From: Hydractinia symbiolongicarpus
Taxonomy: Eukaryota > Cnidaria > Hydrozoa > Anthoathecata > Hydractiniidae
Reading direction: 5' to 3'
Assembly (NCBI RefSeq): GCF_029227915.1
Contig: NC_079883.1
Coordinates: forward strand, 26,290,001-26,350,000
DNA: 60,000 bases
Below, piece by piece: positions 36,290 through 47,984 of this stretch. The stretch's first letter is position 1. The number at the start of each line of letters is the position of its first letter. The notes beneath the pieces were generated by a model. It ran no database searches, was not told the origin of the DNA, and saw only the letters and a list, made by a program, of their open reading frames with translations. The translations under genes and the position numbers were made by a program.

Positions 36290-36850
36290 GGCATCATGTA
36301 TCGGAGAAATGTGTCGGAGTACTTGTTTCTTGGCAAGGCAAGTCGCCTTCTAAATGGCCTTCCCAAAGCTCTCGGAGAAAAACCTGATCACAAATAATTT
36401 CGTACTTTTTTGAAAAGATATTTATTAGACCATAGTCTTGCGATTTTTATTATGCAACATACCTGTTTTTTGTGTGTTTTACCTAACTTAACCTCTACTG
36501 GCATGAGCATTACTTTATGATTTGATTGATTCCTTCTGCTCCACTTAGTCTAAATTTTTGTTCATTTGTTTGATTGTTTTTGTTTATTTCGTATATTTAA
36601 TGTATGTATATTTTTATACTATACATTTTGATGTATAATTTTCATTTTCATATGTCTTAATTCTCCGTCAGTATCTATTATATCGATGTCTTTTAATCTT
36701 TCACCACTTTGAACTCTCCTAATCCTGTCTACAGTTTGCAGTGTCTTTTTTTATAGAATAGCTTATTTCTTTATTTAAATATTATTATTTTATTAATAGG
36801 ACGAATAGCCATTGTATAATATGGAAGTGCCTGAAAGACAGTTGTTAAAA
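36290..36850 (+). mobile_element. Probable 3' fragment of a non-LTR retrotransposon
   Basis: A broken frame around 36340-36430 (SRLLNGLPKALGEKP, then RTFLKRYLLDHSL) looks like the extreme C-terminus of CR1/L2-type reverse transcriptase ORFs. A T-rich untranslated region and GCCATTGTATAAT-like tail follow. Only the 3' end is present. Confidence 0.4.
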
Positions 36851-37308
36851 AAAAAATATCGCCAAAAAAAAAATCCTTAGGACGTTCAAAAATAGGATCA
36901 TAAAAACTCATTTCTAATGTCACTCAATTTAAAAAACATCAAACAGTGCAGTTCGAACAACAACTTAGCCTTAAAAATTGCTAAGCCTCTATTTTGCATT
37001 GGAATAATTTTAATCTGTAAAGTATAAAGTTTCAACCGCGTGAAATATAAAATAAAATAATATACTGTGGTTAAAATAAACATATTTAATGGAAAATAAC
37101 TTTTTAAACAAATTTAGTGACTATTTTTTCGTCAAATATTTTCGATTGCCAATTTTGCAGAATTGTGCAAAATAGCTATTAAAAAATTGTAAAAGTGGTA
37201 CTACCTAAATATATTCTTGCATTTTACCAAAATTAAGAACACAGTAATACAGTGTAACATGCTATTATATCTATATCCCTTTCTAGCTAGTTATGTAATA
37301 CTTATATA

Positions 37309-37479
37309 CTAGTCGTTGCCCGTGAACAAATCCCCGGGTTCGCCCGTCTTTTGTATTTACCCGTCGCAACAAAGTGGATGAAAGTATATCGCATTTGATA
37401 TTCGTGTTTCCGTTACATCATTTTATAACTCAGCGGTGAGTCCGCGCAGAGACAGACAGACGACGTCTATTATTATAGA
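37309..37479 (-). mobile_element. Mini-Helitron-like element 1
   Basis: Read on the minus strand, the unit begins TCTATAATAATAG, contains a CTGTCTGTC run, and ends with an imperfect hairpin then GCAACGACTAG followed by T. The 5' TC, 3' hairpin and CTRR end are Helitron features. The base before TC is C rather than A, so the 5' boundary is less certain. A related unit lies at 54465-54598. Confidence 0.55.
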
Positions 37480-38147
37480 GCCAATAATTTCTAGCGAAAA
37501 GTCAAAGACAGTCATTATATCATTAAAGTGTATTTTATTTTAATCCATTTCATCTGTGCTCTTTTTTATATAACTAGTTAGTTATACTTTGCAAATAAGT
37601 CCTTTATTAAATGCTCTTCCACGTTAATCCATGTCAAACTTGCAGATCCATATATAGCTAGCTAACTATAGCTTACTGTAAAAAAACTTCCTTTAAGTCT
37701 TTCTATAGCAAGCTGTAATTTTTATTTCTTCTTGCCAAAGTGCACTGATAATGATAAAATAGTGTTTCTTTTTAACAATTACTTTATTCCTCACAACACA
37801 AAATGTATGGTATATGTAGCTTGCAACAGGAAGCTAAAATCCCTAAAACCAGCATCAACAATATGTCTTCTCTTGCCTCCATACAAAAGTCAGTAAGTTT
37901 TCTTCGATTCCAACATCTTACCCATGTCAATATACCACAAAGAGGGTTAGCAACACCATTTAAACGTGTTATTAAAAAGCAAAACGTCAGTTAAAGTAAA
38001 AAATTAGTTGAAGAAACGTCAGGCAGGATTTTGCATTTCTGCCTCTTTTCACACCACTAACCAGGATAGTTGTGAAAAACTGACCATAAAAGTTATTTGG
38101 GCTATCGAGACAAATAAAAACAAGCTAAAAATTTGAGCAGTGGCTAT
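37480..38147. other. Intergenic, nothing recognised
   Basis: AT-rich. The 63-codon frame at 37803-37994 has no domain or splice support. Confidence 0.45.
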
Positions 38148-38290
38148 TCATACGTGACCGCACTTTAAGATTTTTTTCTATTCGTACGTGACTCCCATGT
38201 ACTTTATTATTTTTTTTCTATTCATACTTGAAATTCGTGTACTTCATTATTTTCTTTACATTCGTACGGGACGCTCACGTATTTTACTTA
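38148..38290. repeat. Tandem units with TATTCGTACGTGAC core
   Basis: About four diverged units of roughly 45-55 bases, each with ATTC(G/A)TAC(G/T)(T/G)GA followed by a T-rich stretch and a (C/G)TGTACTT or CACGTATTT. The same core occurs in inverse orientation at 46545-46600, so it belongs to a dispersed family. Confidence 0.55.
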
Positions 38291-39536
38291 TTTAAAATAA
38301 ATTTTGGGGAATTAAAAAAAAATAAAGAATTTCACAGTATGTGTATATCTTCAAAAGAGAATTCTTAACAATCTTTTTCATGTTTATCTGATTTTATGGC
38401 TGCAGTGTGTCGTACGGAGCAAGGTTTGCAGAACCAGATCCTAGCTGCTGGCATTTTTGTTCTGCCAATACAATATACATGCCACCCATCACATGCCACA
38501 GACGTTTCTTCGGAGAGATCGTTGTTTTTTGATTGGGTGTCCCTACTCTCCAGTGGAGAATTCGAAGTATCGTATGTAGAGAAAATATGTTGTGTGGGTA
38601 AAGGGATGACCTAAGAAACAAGGGCTTCATGAGACGCACAGGCTTGTTTCTTATACCGCTTTCTGCTCAGGTAGTGAAATTGATCCATGATAAAATCAAA
38701 ACCACCGGATCTGGCGTAAGCGGTCGGTCATTATGAAGGGTAAGTTTAGGGTTATCTCTGTATAATTGTTTCTCGATTTGTTTGTTTGCCATGCTTAAGA
38801 GATTTAGTTAGTGATTGATAACAAAAAACGTGCGATTATTAGCGAGGTGAAAAAGGAAAGAAAAAAAAACGTGCTGTCTTGTTGCTAAAAAAAACTAAGC
38901 CACGTGATTTTATGGGTAAAAATAATTGGTAGGTGAAAGGCACCTGTAATGGTGAGATTATAATTGGTTGACAGCGCCACTGCGCATCGGGTAAGTGACG
39001 TAATGTACGGTTGGTGAGTAGCGAGTGTAAAACAAGCAGAGGGTTTGTGCCTAGGGGTAATCTGGACTAGGCTACCGAACGAGCTGACGTGTATGTACAG
39101 TGCAATCAGTCGATGAAATATGCACAAGGGTAGAGTTTTGAATATAAAAGGGTAAAGGAAATGGTGAAGCTACACATATACCCTTCCACCTCGTGTGTAC
39201 GGACTCTCAAAACGCTTGTATACTGCAAAGCTGCGTGTATGTGCTTAAGTAAAATATTTTTGCAAATGCACATGGGGTTGTTGAGCTACGCGGGTCTGTT
39301 CAGGGTCAAAGGGCCGGGAAAACTGAAATTAAAATAGCCAAAGGAGCAATTCTAAAACTGAAAATACGACTGAAAACACAAGGAATTGATAACAAAAATT
39401 GATGAAGTAAGAAAAGTTGTATAGACAGTCTTGTTATTTATTACAAGGTATAATATGTATTACGCATAACATGTTAATTCGTTACAAATAGAATAATATC
39501 CATTTTATTTGATCCGGACCACGTGATGGTCCGGGC
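38291..39536. other. Flank, possibly 5' UTR of the LINE
   Basis: No supported gene. The final few hundred bases before 39537 could be the retrotransposon's 5' untranslated region; the element's true 5' end cannot be placed from one copy. Confidence 0.35.
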
Positions 39537-42500
39537 ATGGTCATAATGGCGGCTGTCCGTACGGACGTGTTTTCTGTGTTAAATTTTTTGTTGCTGTTAT
39601 TTTTGGCATTAGTCAACAATGTTTCCTGTAATAGTTGTGGGAAAACTATTAGAAGAAATCAAACATCAGAGAAATGTTATACGTGTAAAAATTTATCTCA
39701 CTTGAAATGTTTAAATGATAAATTTGTTTGTGATGAAGAGAGATTTTTCTGTGTTGACTGTACTCCTGCTGATCCTGAATATATCATAAATTCACTTGAT
39801 CCTGAAATTTCTGGATTTATTGGAAAGAAAGGATTTAAAATCATGCACCAAAATATTAATGGGATCGAAGAAAAGTTACATCACATAAAATCATTCTTGT
39901 TAGATACCAAAAACTCTGTTCATATTATCAGTTTCTCCGAAACTCACACAAACAACACTGTTACAGATGCACAATTAAAGATTCCGGGGTACACACTCGA
40001 ACGAAAAGACCGTGTAATTGAAGGCCATGGAGGAGTTTCACTCTATATTCGGGACGATCTGCACTACAACAGGAGGGTTTAGAAATTGAAGGAATTGAAT
40101 TTCTATGGATTGAATTCTTCCCCAAAAAATCGAAACCGTTGCTCATATCTTCATGCTACCGACCCCCTGATAACTCAAAATACCTCGACAAAAACTTTGT
40201 TGAAAAATTTAACAATATTTTGGATGCGATTACAGCAGAGAACAAAGAAACGATTATGTGCGGGGACTTTAACTGCAATTATAAGGTCCCCAGAGACCAT
40301 TCCGACTTGAAAGATCTTGTAAAACTGCACGGTTTCAGTCAGTTAATAAAGTCATACACGCGAATAACAAAGAACAGTAAAACACTTATCGATTTGTTCT
40401 ATACGACAAACAAAATAGTAATTACCGATACATTGGTGCACACAAATTCAATAAGTGATCATTGTTTAATTGGCATCAATAGAAAGATGAACTGTAAACG
40501 CTATCAACCAAAAAGAATAACGGCGCGTGATTACTCTCGATATAACAAAGAAGACTTACAGAACGAACTTCGTAACATACCTTGGGAAAACTGTTTAGCT
40601 GTCGATTTCAACAAAGGCTGGGATTTATTCAAAAATTATGTCACATCTACCATCAACAAACATTCACCACTGAAGGAGAGAAATGTTCGGGGAAAGCCCA
40701 GTCCCTGGTTGACACGAGAAATACGTCAGTTGATGCACACAAGAGATTATCAACTACGCCGCTTCAAACAAACTAGCCTTGATGCTCACTGGGACAATTA
40801 TAAGAAACTCATAAATACTGTAACAAAAAAGATACGTGCTGCAAAAGCAAACCACATCAGAAATGTATTTAAGCAATCCACTGACAAACCTAGCGACTTC
40901 TGGAAGCAAATCAAAAACTTCTATCCTACTAAGGGTACATGTGCTCCAAGTAAATTTTTCAAAATCAATGGGGAAAATGTATCGAATCCCAAATGTATAT
41001 CAAATGCATTTTGTTCGTTTTTTACAAAAGTCGGATCCAAATTATTGAACTGTAAAATCATTAATTACACATGGAAAATGTTTGACCATCGGGACCCCCT
41101 GAAGGATATAAACCGAACTAATGCAACATTTAAGTTTAAAGAATTAACATTCCGAGAAACATTAAAAATCTTAGAATCGACAAATGCATCGAAAGCGGCA
41201 GGTCCGGACACATCACCTGCAAGAATTGTAAAGGATATTGCTACCGTAATTGCAGCACCACTTACGTTCTTAATAAATGCAAGCTTGTTATCTGGCACCT
41301 TTCCAACATCAGAGAAAACTGCAAAAATTAACCCTGTGTTTAAAAATGGAGGTCGCAGTAATATTGATAATTACCGTCCGATTTTTTGTGCTCAACATCC
41401 TGTCGAAGACCATCGAAAGAGTCGTTTATAACCAACTAGCTGACTACCTGGAAGAAAACTTCTTCCTGAACAAACACCAGTATGGCTTCCGCCGGAAACG
41501 ATCGACTAGTGATGCAGTTACCAAACTTACAAATAACATCCGCGAAAACATGGACAAAGGCAAAGTAACAGGTGCCCTGTTTATGGACCTGAGAAAAGCA
41601 TTTGACACTGTTAACCACAGTTGTTTACTTTACAAACTTCCTTACTATGGCATACTTGGTAAAGAGGTTGATTGGATATCTAGCTACTTGTTTTACCGAA
41701 GCCAAATCGTTAACGTTGATGGAGTACTTTCTGAGAAGGAGTTTGTTACCCATGGTGTACCCCAAGGTTCGATATTGGGACCTCTGCTATTTGTCCTTCT
41801 TATAAACGACCTTCCGATCCAGCTAAATTACTGCAACGTATTAATGTATGCTGATGACACTGTGATTTATTTTTCACACGAATCGCTAACTAAGGTTCGA
41901 AAAATGTATAAACTCAGATGCTGAAAAAGTGTTCAGATGGTGCAAGATAACTGTCTTATCCTAAACCCAAAAAAAGCTAAAACAGAATTTGTAACATTTA
42001 CATCTCGATCACGTAACACCCAGTTCAATATAACAATCAATAACAATGAAATCCACCAGCCTGCGTTCTACGAATATCTTGATGTAATCATGGATAGCCA
42101 TCTAAACATGAGCTCTCACCTTCAACGAATGTACAGGCGGGTTAGTTCAAGGCTCAAAATGCTCAAGAAAGTAAGACATAACATTTCACCAATTGTTGCT
42201 GAGAAGATATTCACGTCAATGATTCAACCTCTAATTTTCTACTGCTACCCTGTTTATGGTGGCATGAGCGATACATGGCGATTGAAATTCGAATCGTTAT
42301 TTCTGAAAGCAAAATTCATTGTCAAAAATCGTAAAAAATGGCCACCTTTCACAATTCGACTGAAAAGAAAAATTGTTATTGACGTCTTCAAATCGTTACA
42401 TTTCGAAACTGATGGGGAATATGTTATGATCAACCACTCGATAAACACTCGAGGAAAGAACTGTTCACTTCGGCTCCCATCAATTAAATCTGAAGCTGGG

Positions 42501-42614
42501 AGGAAATTATCATATTATCAGGGAGCAGTTATTTTTAACTCCCTACCTGGTAGTATTAGGAAAGAAACTAATTTTAATTTATTTAAAAAACTAATAAACA
42601 ATTATGATTTTTAA
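39537..42614 (+). pseudogene. LINE ORF: PHD-like finger, AP endonuclease, reverse transcriptase (frameshifted)
   Basis: The N-terminal finger has CNSCGK, CYTCKNLSHLKC and FFCVDC, a PHD-like C4HC3 spacing. Endonuclease motifs follow: HQNING, SFSETH, GDFNCN and SDHCLI. The reverse transcriptase shows DNYRP, MDLRKAFDTVNH, GVPQGSILGPLLF and the catalytic YADDT. Breaks are near 40078 (after HYNRR), near 41385 at a run of six T, and around 41910-41950 after the YADDT domain. Each looks like a one-base indel, and the reading continues in another frame. The last frame ends with a conserved C-terminal region and stops at 42612-42614. Few lesions over 3 kb suggest a fairly recent insertion that is no longer autonomous. 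Confidence 0.85.
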
Positions 42615-42992
42615 ACTTTTCTGGCTCATCCACGATGTGGGAGGGAACGGTTGACGCCATCGACACAAACAATACAATTTCCACGTCCTCTCACTGCCAT
42701 ATGTATGGATTGTGTGATGACGTCGTCCGTCGTTTCTTGCATCGTGTTTCTTGATATACTTGAAAATTTTTCGCACAAAGTCTTTCACAATATTTTTAAT
42801 TTTCTCATATATGGTTCTCAATGTTCATTCTCTTAAATTTTTCAATATCCGCGAATTTTTATTTCTCTCTGTTTAAATCTTACTTCGAAAATTTTATATT
42901 TTGTTATTTTTGTTTTACACAGGTCTCTCATTGAAAACAGTAACATATATCTTGTATATATTATACTGACGTAGATAAACCTGTATAAAGAT

Positions 42993-43012
42993 GAATAATA
43001 ATAATAATAATG
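42993..43012 (+). repeat. AATAAT microsatellite, LINE 3' end
   Basis: About six AAT units directly after the untranslated tail of the retrotransposon, marking its likely 3' terminus. Confidence 0.7.
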
Positions 43013-43071
43013 ATAGTGGTAATTGTTTGTGATACATTCTATATAATAAGTATACACCCGGTATAGCAGTA

Positions 43072-43241
43072 GGTTACTTCGGTAAAACATCCACAGTGAT
43101 TGTGGTTAGCTACGTTCTTATATCGTTTTAGTATGAAAATTGCAGTGTCGTTGTTCCACAGGAGTTTAAAACTGTTTTTTTTGTATTGCGGTGGGTTACG
43201 TCGGTAAAACTTCAACACTGGTTAGCTGCGTTCTTTCAAGG
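43072..43241. repeat. Diverged two-copy repeat
   Basis: GGTTACTTCGGTAAAACATC at 43072 and GGTTACGTCGGTAAAACTTC at about 43193 are each followed by a GTTAGCT(A/G)CGTTCTT phrase. The period is about 121 bases. Confidence 0.7.
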
Positions 43242-46200
43242 TATCTCTTTCCGTCATGTCTTTAGCAATGACCACTACTTCTATCTGATTTCTTGAAACA
43301 TTCTGCGGACAATTGTCGAATTCTCCTCGTTCACTATGAAACAAAAATCATCGACTATCATATAAATAGAACTTGATTACGACGCATATAGATTCAGTTC
43401 CATAATACTCACGATTGTTTTAGACGTTTTCCAGTTGAAGTGGATAAAAATTTCTTGCCACCATTAATACACCAATAATCAATCTAAGAGAATTTTAGGT
43501 TTGTATTATACTTTTTTTTCGTTGCACGTTTAGCTACACTCTCTATAGAACGAGAACTCCTGACATAAAGTTGTTTTATTTAACTGGTCGAAGCTCGATA
43601 AACTCTATCCGACCTCCATCTTTTTCCTTCAGCATAAAAGTCTTATTGGCACCTTTTTGCAATTGAAATTGTAATGAAGTTGAAAAGGCTGGTTTCTACT
43701 AAAACTTTCCTTGTAATAAATTGAAATTTCATGCTAAGTATAAACTAGCCATAGTTACCACTAATGCGCCCCGAATTACTAATAACGATTTTAAACATTC
43801 AAATTTAGAACGGGATTTAAAATTAAAATGGAAAATGGTGGACGTTTGAAATCTATAAAAACTGCAGTGTTAGAACTTATTATTTTCGTTATTTTCACAT
43901 TTGGCTAAGGCTCTATCTATAAAGTTAGATCTTGATTAAATATATGTACACTTTAAACGCCTCTAGCCTTCTTGTTGTGTAATTTCACGTAATCATTGCT
44001 TTTGATTTTTGGTTAAAATTCGTTCAAAAGACTTACGCATACATTTTTGACTTATCAAATCTCCAAAAATTCTTGTGCTGTAACAACAAATTGTGTCTGA
44101 AAGCTATTCTGCTGAAACATTTTCCGCCAAATATGACGAATATGATAGAAATGCAGTACGGAATTGCATAGAGGCTTGTGAATAAGCTTATTGCCCAGGG
44201 GAAAATTTTTAAATAAGAAGCCCTGCGACTTGAAGATTTCCGTCATTAGCCTAAAAGATTCTGAAATTTGAAGTAGACTTTAAAACGGAGAACAATGGGG
44301 TATATAAACACATCATAAGTATCCTAATTCTCAATTATTATTGCGTAAAATACAACTTGATAAATAAAAAATAATTTTTTTTTTACATATATATAGTATA
44401 TATTCTAAAACAATAGTTAAAACTTTAACTGGATTTTTTTATAACTGATCTCGAAAATTCCAGGATGCAGGATTGCTATGTATGAACTTCACGATTCGAA
44501 TATATATAATAACTTCTGAACAATTTCAATTTCAATGAATTATTACTCTGTTAAGTTACCAATAAAATCCTTAAAAATTTCTCTCGTTGAAGATTTTTCG
44601 AAACTGCTGATGGTGCATGGTTTCATAACAAATGATCTGAAAAAGAAAGTATATTTAAAATTGAGAAAGAAGAATACAATTTTACCAGAACTGAATTAAT
44701 ACTAGGTTGTTTAATTATTGTCTACTTATCTGATTTAAAGTTAGAATTTATTAAAAAGATACAAATCAATGCCATGTGATACACAAAAGGTATACTATAT
44801 AAATAAAAATATATATATAAATTTAGTCAAGCTGGCTTTGATATCATTGTTAAACAAGTATAATATTAAGCAGGCGATACAAGATTTTCAAACCTGTGGA
44901 CAATACAGGACTTATTTTGTTGAAATCGATTTATTGAATTTTACAAATTTGATTGTTTATTATCGAGGAAATTGATTGGTCATTGTTTTCGAATTGAATT
45001 GAACAAGTTGATACAAAAAAGGGTAGACACTCATTAATAAATTTGTCAGATTTGATAAATCAACAACATCATTTATAATTTCAAGAAAAAACATAAAAAA
45101 GGGAAGAAAACAAAGAAACCTGTAACATACTGTGGGTAGCGTCTAGTTGTACTGCAAGGGCTAACTATGTTATGTTATTGGTTAATTTATCAGTTCAACT
45201 TGACTGTTCCGTGCAATGAACAACAATATTTTTTCATGATTCAACAAATATCTTTTTATATATATTCTTGCGGTCGGATTCGTGTCAACCAATCACGGGC
45301 AGCCATTATGAAATGGGGTACAAATGCCGTAATTAATGTTTTTGTGGTGAAATCTTCATAAATACAATACTGGATTTTTCAAGGAATTCTTTTTTTTTAG
45401 TCAAATCTTTAATATGTTTTAGATACTGCTTAATTTTTGCCATTTTGCGACATTTTAACGACGTTTTACTTGTAAATTCTGTTTAAGTAAGGTTGCTACT
45501 TTGAAGGTTTGACCGTGAAAAGTCCACTTTGTTCTCCATCGGATAGCAACGAAGGAGAACATTCTGACCGCAAGAATACATGATAGCAGCCTCACAAAGG
45601 TTCCTTTAGAAGTTATTTTACTCACCCAAAACGCCTATACTTTTTACGGTGTATGTGGCTTATCAGCACCCTCGTTGATAAAATTACACAGGGCAGGATA
45701 AAAGTTTTTTGTTGCTTCTGAAAAAAGGGACTCTAATGAAAGCACTATTTTGTGCAGTTCTAGCTTGATAGCTGTAGTACAAGTGAGAGTAGTTTTACGA
45801 CTATTAACTTATAAAATGCAAGAATTTAAAAATAAGTATTTAGCTCCCTAGCTACATCATTAAAGCTATTACGACAAGCCAGACCATCGGGAAGGGAAGA
45901 CCAATAAAATGCAAGCAGTTTTAGTCATGGCCATACACGGAATGTTCTGTTCTTGATTGACTTTAAATTGTGATGCATTTATAAATTGCGGCCTTTGGAT
46001 CAACGCCATAAACCGTTCTGAGTTTAATTTCATATAAAATATAAGTAATCCTTCTACTTACTGTTAACAAGTTTCGAAACAACTTGGACAAAGAAAAACA
46101 AACCTTTTCTTGAAGATAAATTCACGTGGGCTGCAGTGACATTTAAGCATATTAAACGAGACAATATTACAAAGCTTTAAATTAACATAACAAAAGAATC

Positions 46201-46430
46201 TCGATTAATATTTTTTATGGCAGTCAAATCTTCAGAGACAACAAAGAAACCGAGACAAGATAAGTTTTGCTCGATCAGTGTTATTTTTGTCTTGATGGTA
46301 CCAAACACACAGGTTGTGTTATATCAAACCTAGGTTGGATGTTCGAGCCGAAGTTCCCCCGCGAAGTAAAGAGTGGAAAATTTTTTTGCCATACACAACA
46401 CAAACACTATATACCCGCGGTCCACTAAAT
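43242..46430. other. Long AT-rich interval without supported genes
   Basis: Short frames at 44055-44246 (-), 44769-44975 (+) and 45167-45361 (+) have no recognised domains. A small inverted repeat, TTGTTCTCC..GGAGAACA, lies near 45527-45563. Nothing else stands out. Confidence 0.45.
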
Positions 46431-46433
46431 GTG

Positions 46434-46453
46434 CGCCCCTTCGGTGGGGCGCA
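46434..46453. repeat. GC hairpin with a UUCG-like loop
   Basis: GCGCCCC TTCGGT GGGGCGC stands out as a strong GC stem in AT-rich DNA. Confidence 0.6.
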
Positions 46454-46600
46454 AAAATGTTTTTTTTATGAAAAGAGAAAGAAAAGATTTTATGTACGAA
46501 GAATAGATATACAAAATCGCAAATATAGAAAAAAATATAAAAATAATAAAGTACGTGAGTGTCACGTACGAATAGAAAAAAAATATTAAAATACGTGATG

Positions 46601-46799
46601 CTATCTTTAGATAACTTGTGTTATCTAAAGATAGGATTATCTTCGTTTCAAACGCGTCAAATTACGCAATAAAAAACAATTACAGCGTCGAAGTGTCAAC
46701 TTCGTTCCCAGTTAGTTTTACATTTTAAGCGGGAGACTTTACCATGTGCGTTGCGATTTTATAGCTATCTTAAGATAACATTTGTTATCTTAAGATAAC
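46601..46799. repeat. Pair of TTATCTTAAGATAA-type hairpins
   Basis: 46601-46634 has 15-base perfect arms CTATCTTTAGATAAC / GTTATCTAAAGATAG. 46765-46799 has CTATCTTAAGATAAC / GTTATCTTAAGATAAC. The two related palindromes lie about 165 bases apart and may be subterminal repeats of one non-autonomous transposon. Confidence 0.65.
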
Positions 46800-47984
46800 T
46801 GTATGTGACTTTGGAGTGCCATACGCTAGCGCCCAGACCTGCACGGTATGAAACTCCGTAATATGTCTTAAACATTTCTCATACTACGCAATCTAATAAA
46901 TTTTCAGACATGTTTACAACAACAATAAACTTAAATCAATCTCTCTTTAAAGTAATCTTGCATCCAAGCAAGCCAAACCAACATGTAACCAAACTAAATT
47001 ATCAAGTCCCTCAACGGGCGCCAGTTGTAAAATTTTACTGGAAATAATTAGAAAAAATACATTTATTTGCTATGACATTCGTTATAGCTGATACTTACCA
47101 GTAGACTTTAAAAAAAAGGTCGTTCCCTTGAGAAAAATATTTTACGTACAATAGTAGTAACAGCCTTTTATAAGCTTCGTTTAAATTTCTTTGAACTTAA
47201 GAAATATCTGTAATGGCCAACAACATTTTTTGAGAAACGTTGAATTTTTATAACTCTACAAACATTTTCAATATCAAAAATTCTTAGTCTTTGTTTCTAG
47301 AATTTTTTTTGTTAGATGGTTGTACCATATAAATTCATTTATTATGGAGCAGACCAAGCTAGTCGGTCTGGTCTTTAAAATCAACACTGTCATCTTGAAC
47401 ATTTACTCACCAACCGTGCCCTGCGCAGTTCACCTTTGCTTTAAATTTTTTGTAAAAGGTTGTTATCAATAGAAAGCTAGGGGTGAAAATACTTTTAAAG
47501 TAAGAAAAACACGAGACAAAGAAATAAATCACGAGTATTTTGTTTATATAAAAATAAAGAATTATTATAAATTCATTATGAGATTATTAAATGAAATACT
47601 TATCATTTACGTATTTATATGGTTATTTGACACACCTTAAAGTATAATTAAAATGTAAAAAGAATCATTATAGTGATAACTCGCCATAGAATGAATATGA
47701 TAAAAAGATTTACTTACTTAATTTACTTACTCAAACTTCAAAGGCTTCGACGCTCTATATCTCGACTATCCTTTATCTCAGGCCTTTTCGTCCGTCCTCT
47801 AAGATTTCGAGATATCGAGCGCCGACGGTATGTTTATTCGTTCTTAAGTTATTTGTCCTTAAACCTAAAAGCGCTATCCACTAGCTTCGCTTATTTAAAA
47901 AATGCTACTGACGTTAGTCTAAAAAATAAAATATAGATTGGAAAAAACTCTGAGCTATTTCTCTAGACAGATCAGGAAGAATAT
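46800..47984. other. Downstream flank of the MFS gene
   Basis: AT-rich, no supported gene. The + frame at 47673-47936 looks random. The part nearest 47985 should be the transporter's 3' UTR. Confidence 0.4.

Larger units (their letters stand above)
39537..43013 (+). mobile_element. Non-LTR retrotransposon, Jockey/CR1-like, near full length
   Basis: A single decaying + strand ORF (39537-42614) encodes a zinc finger, endonuclease and reverse transcriptase, and is followed by about 400 bases of untranslated region ending in an AATAAT microsatellite. The domain set and microsatellite tail fit the CR1/L2 side of the Jockey superfamily. It inserts by target-primed reverse transcription. No target-site duplication was established because the 5' end is uncertain. 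Confidence 0.85.

Noticed and set aside
44055-44246. Minus-strand 63-codon ORF
   Set aside because: No recognised domain and surrounded by stops; perhaps repeat-derived, but not supportable.
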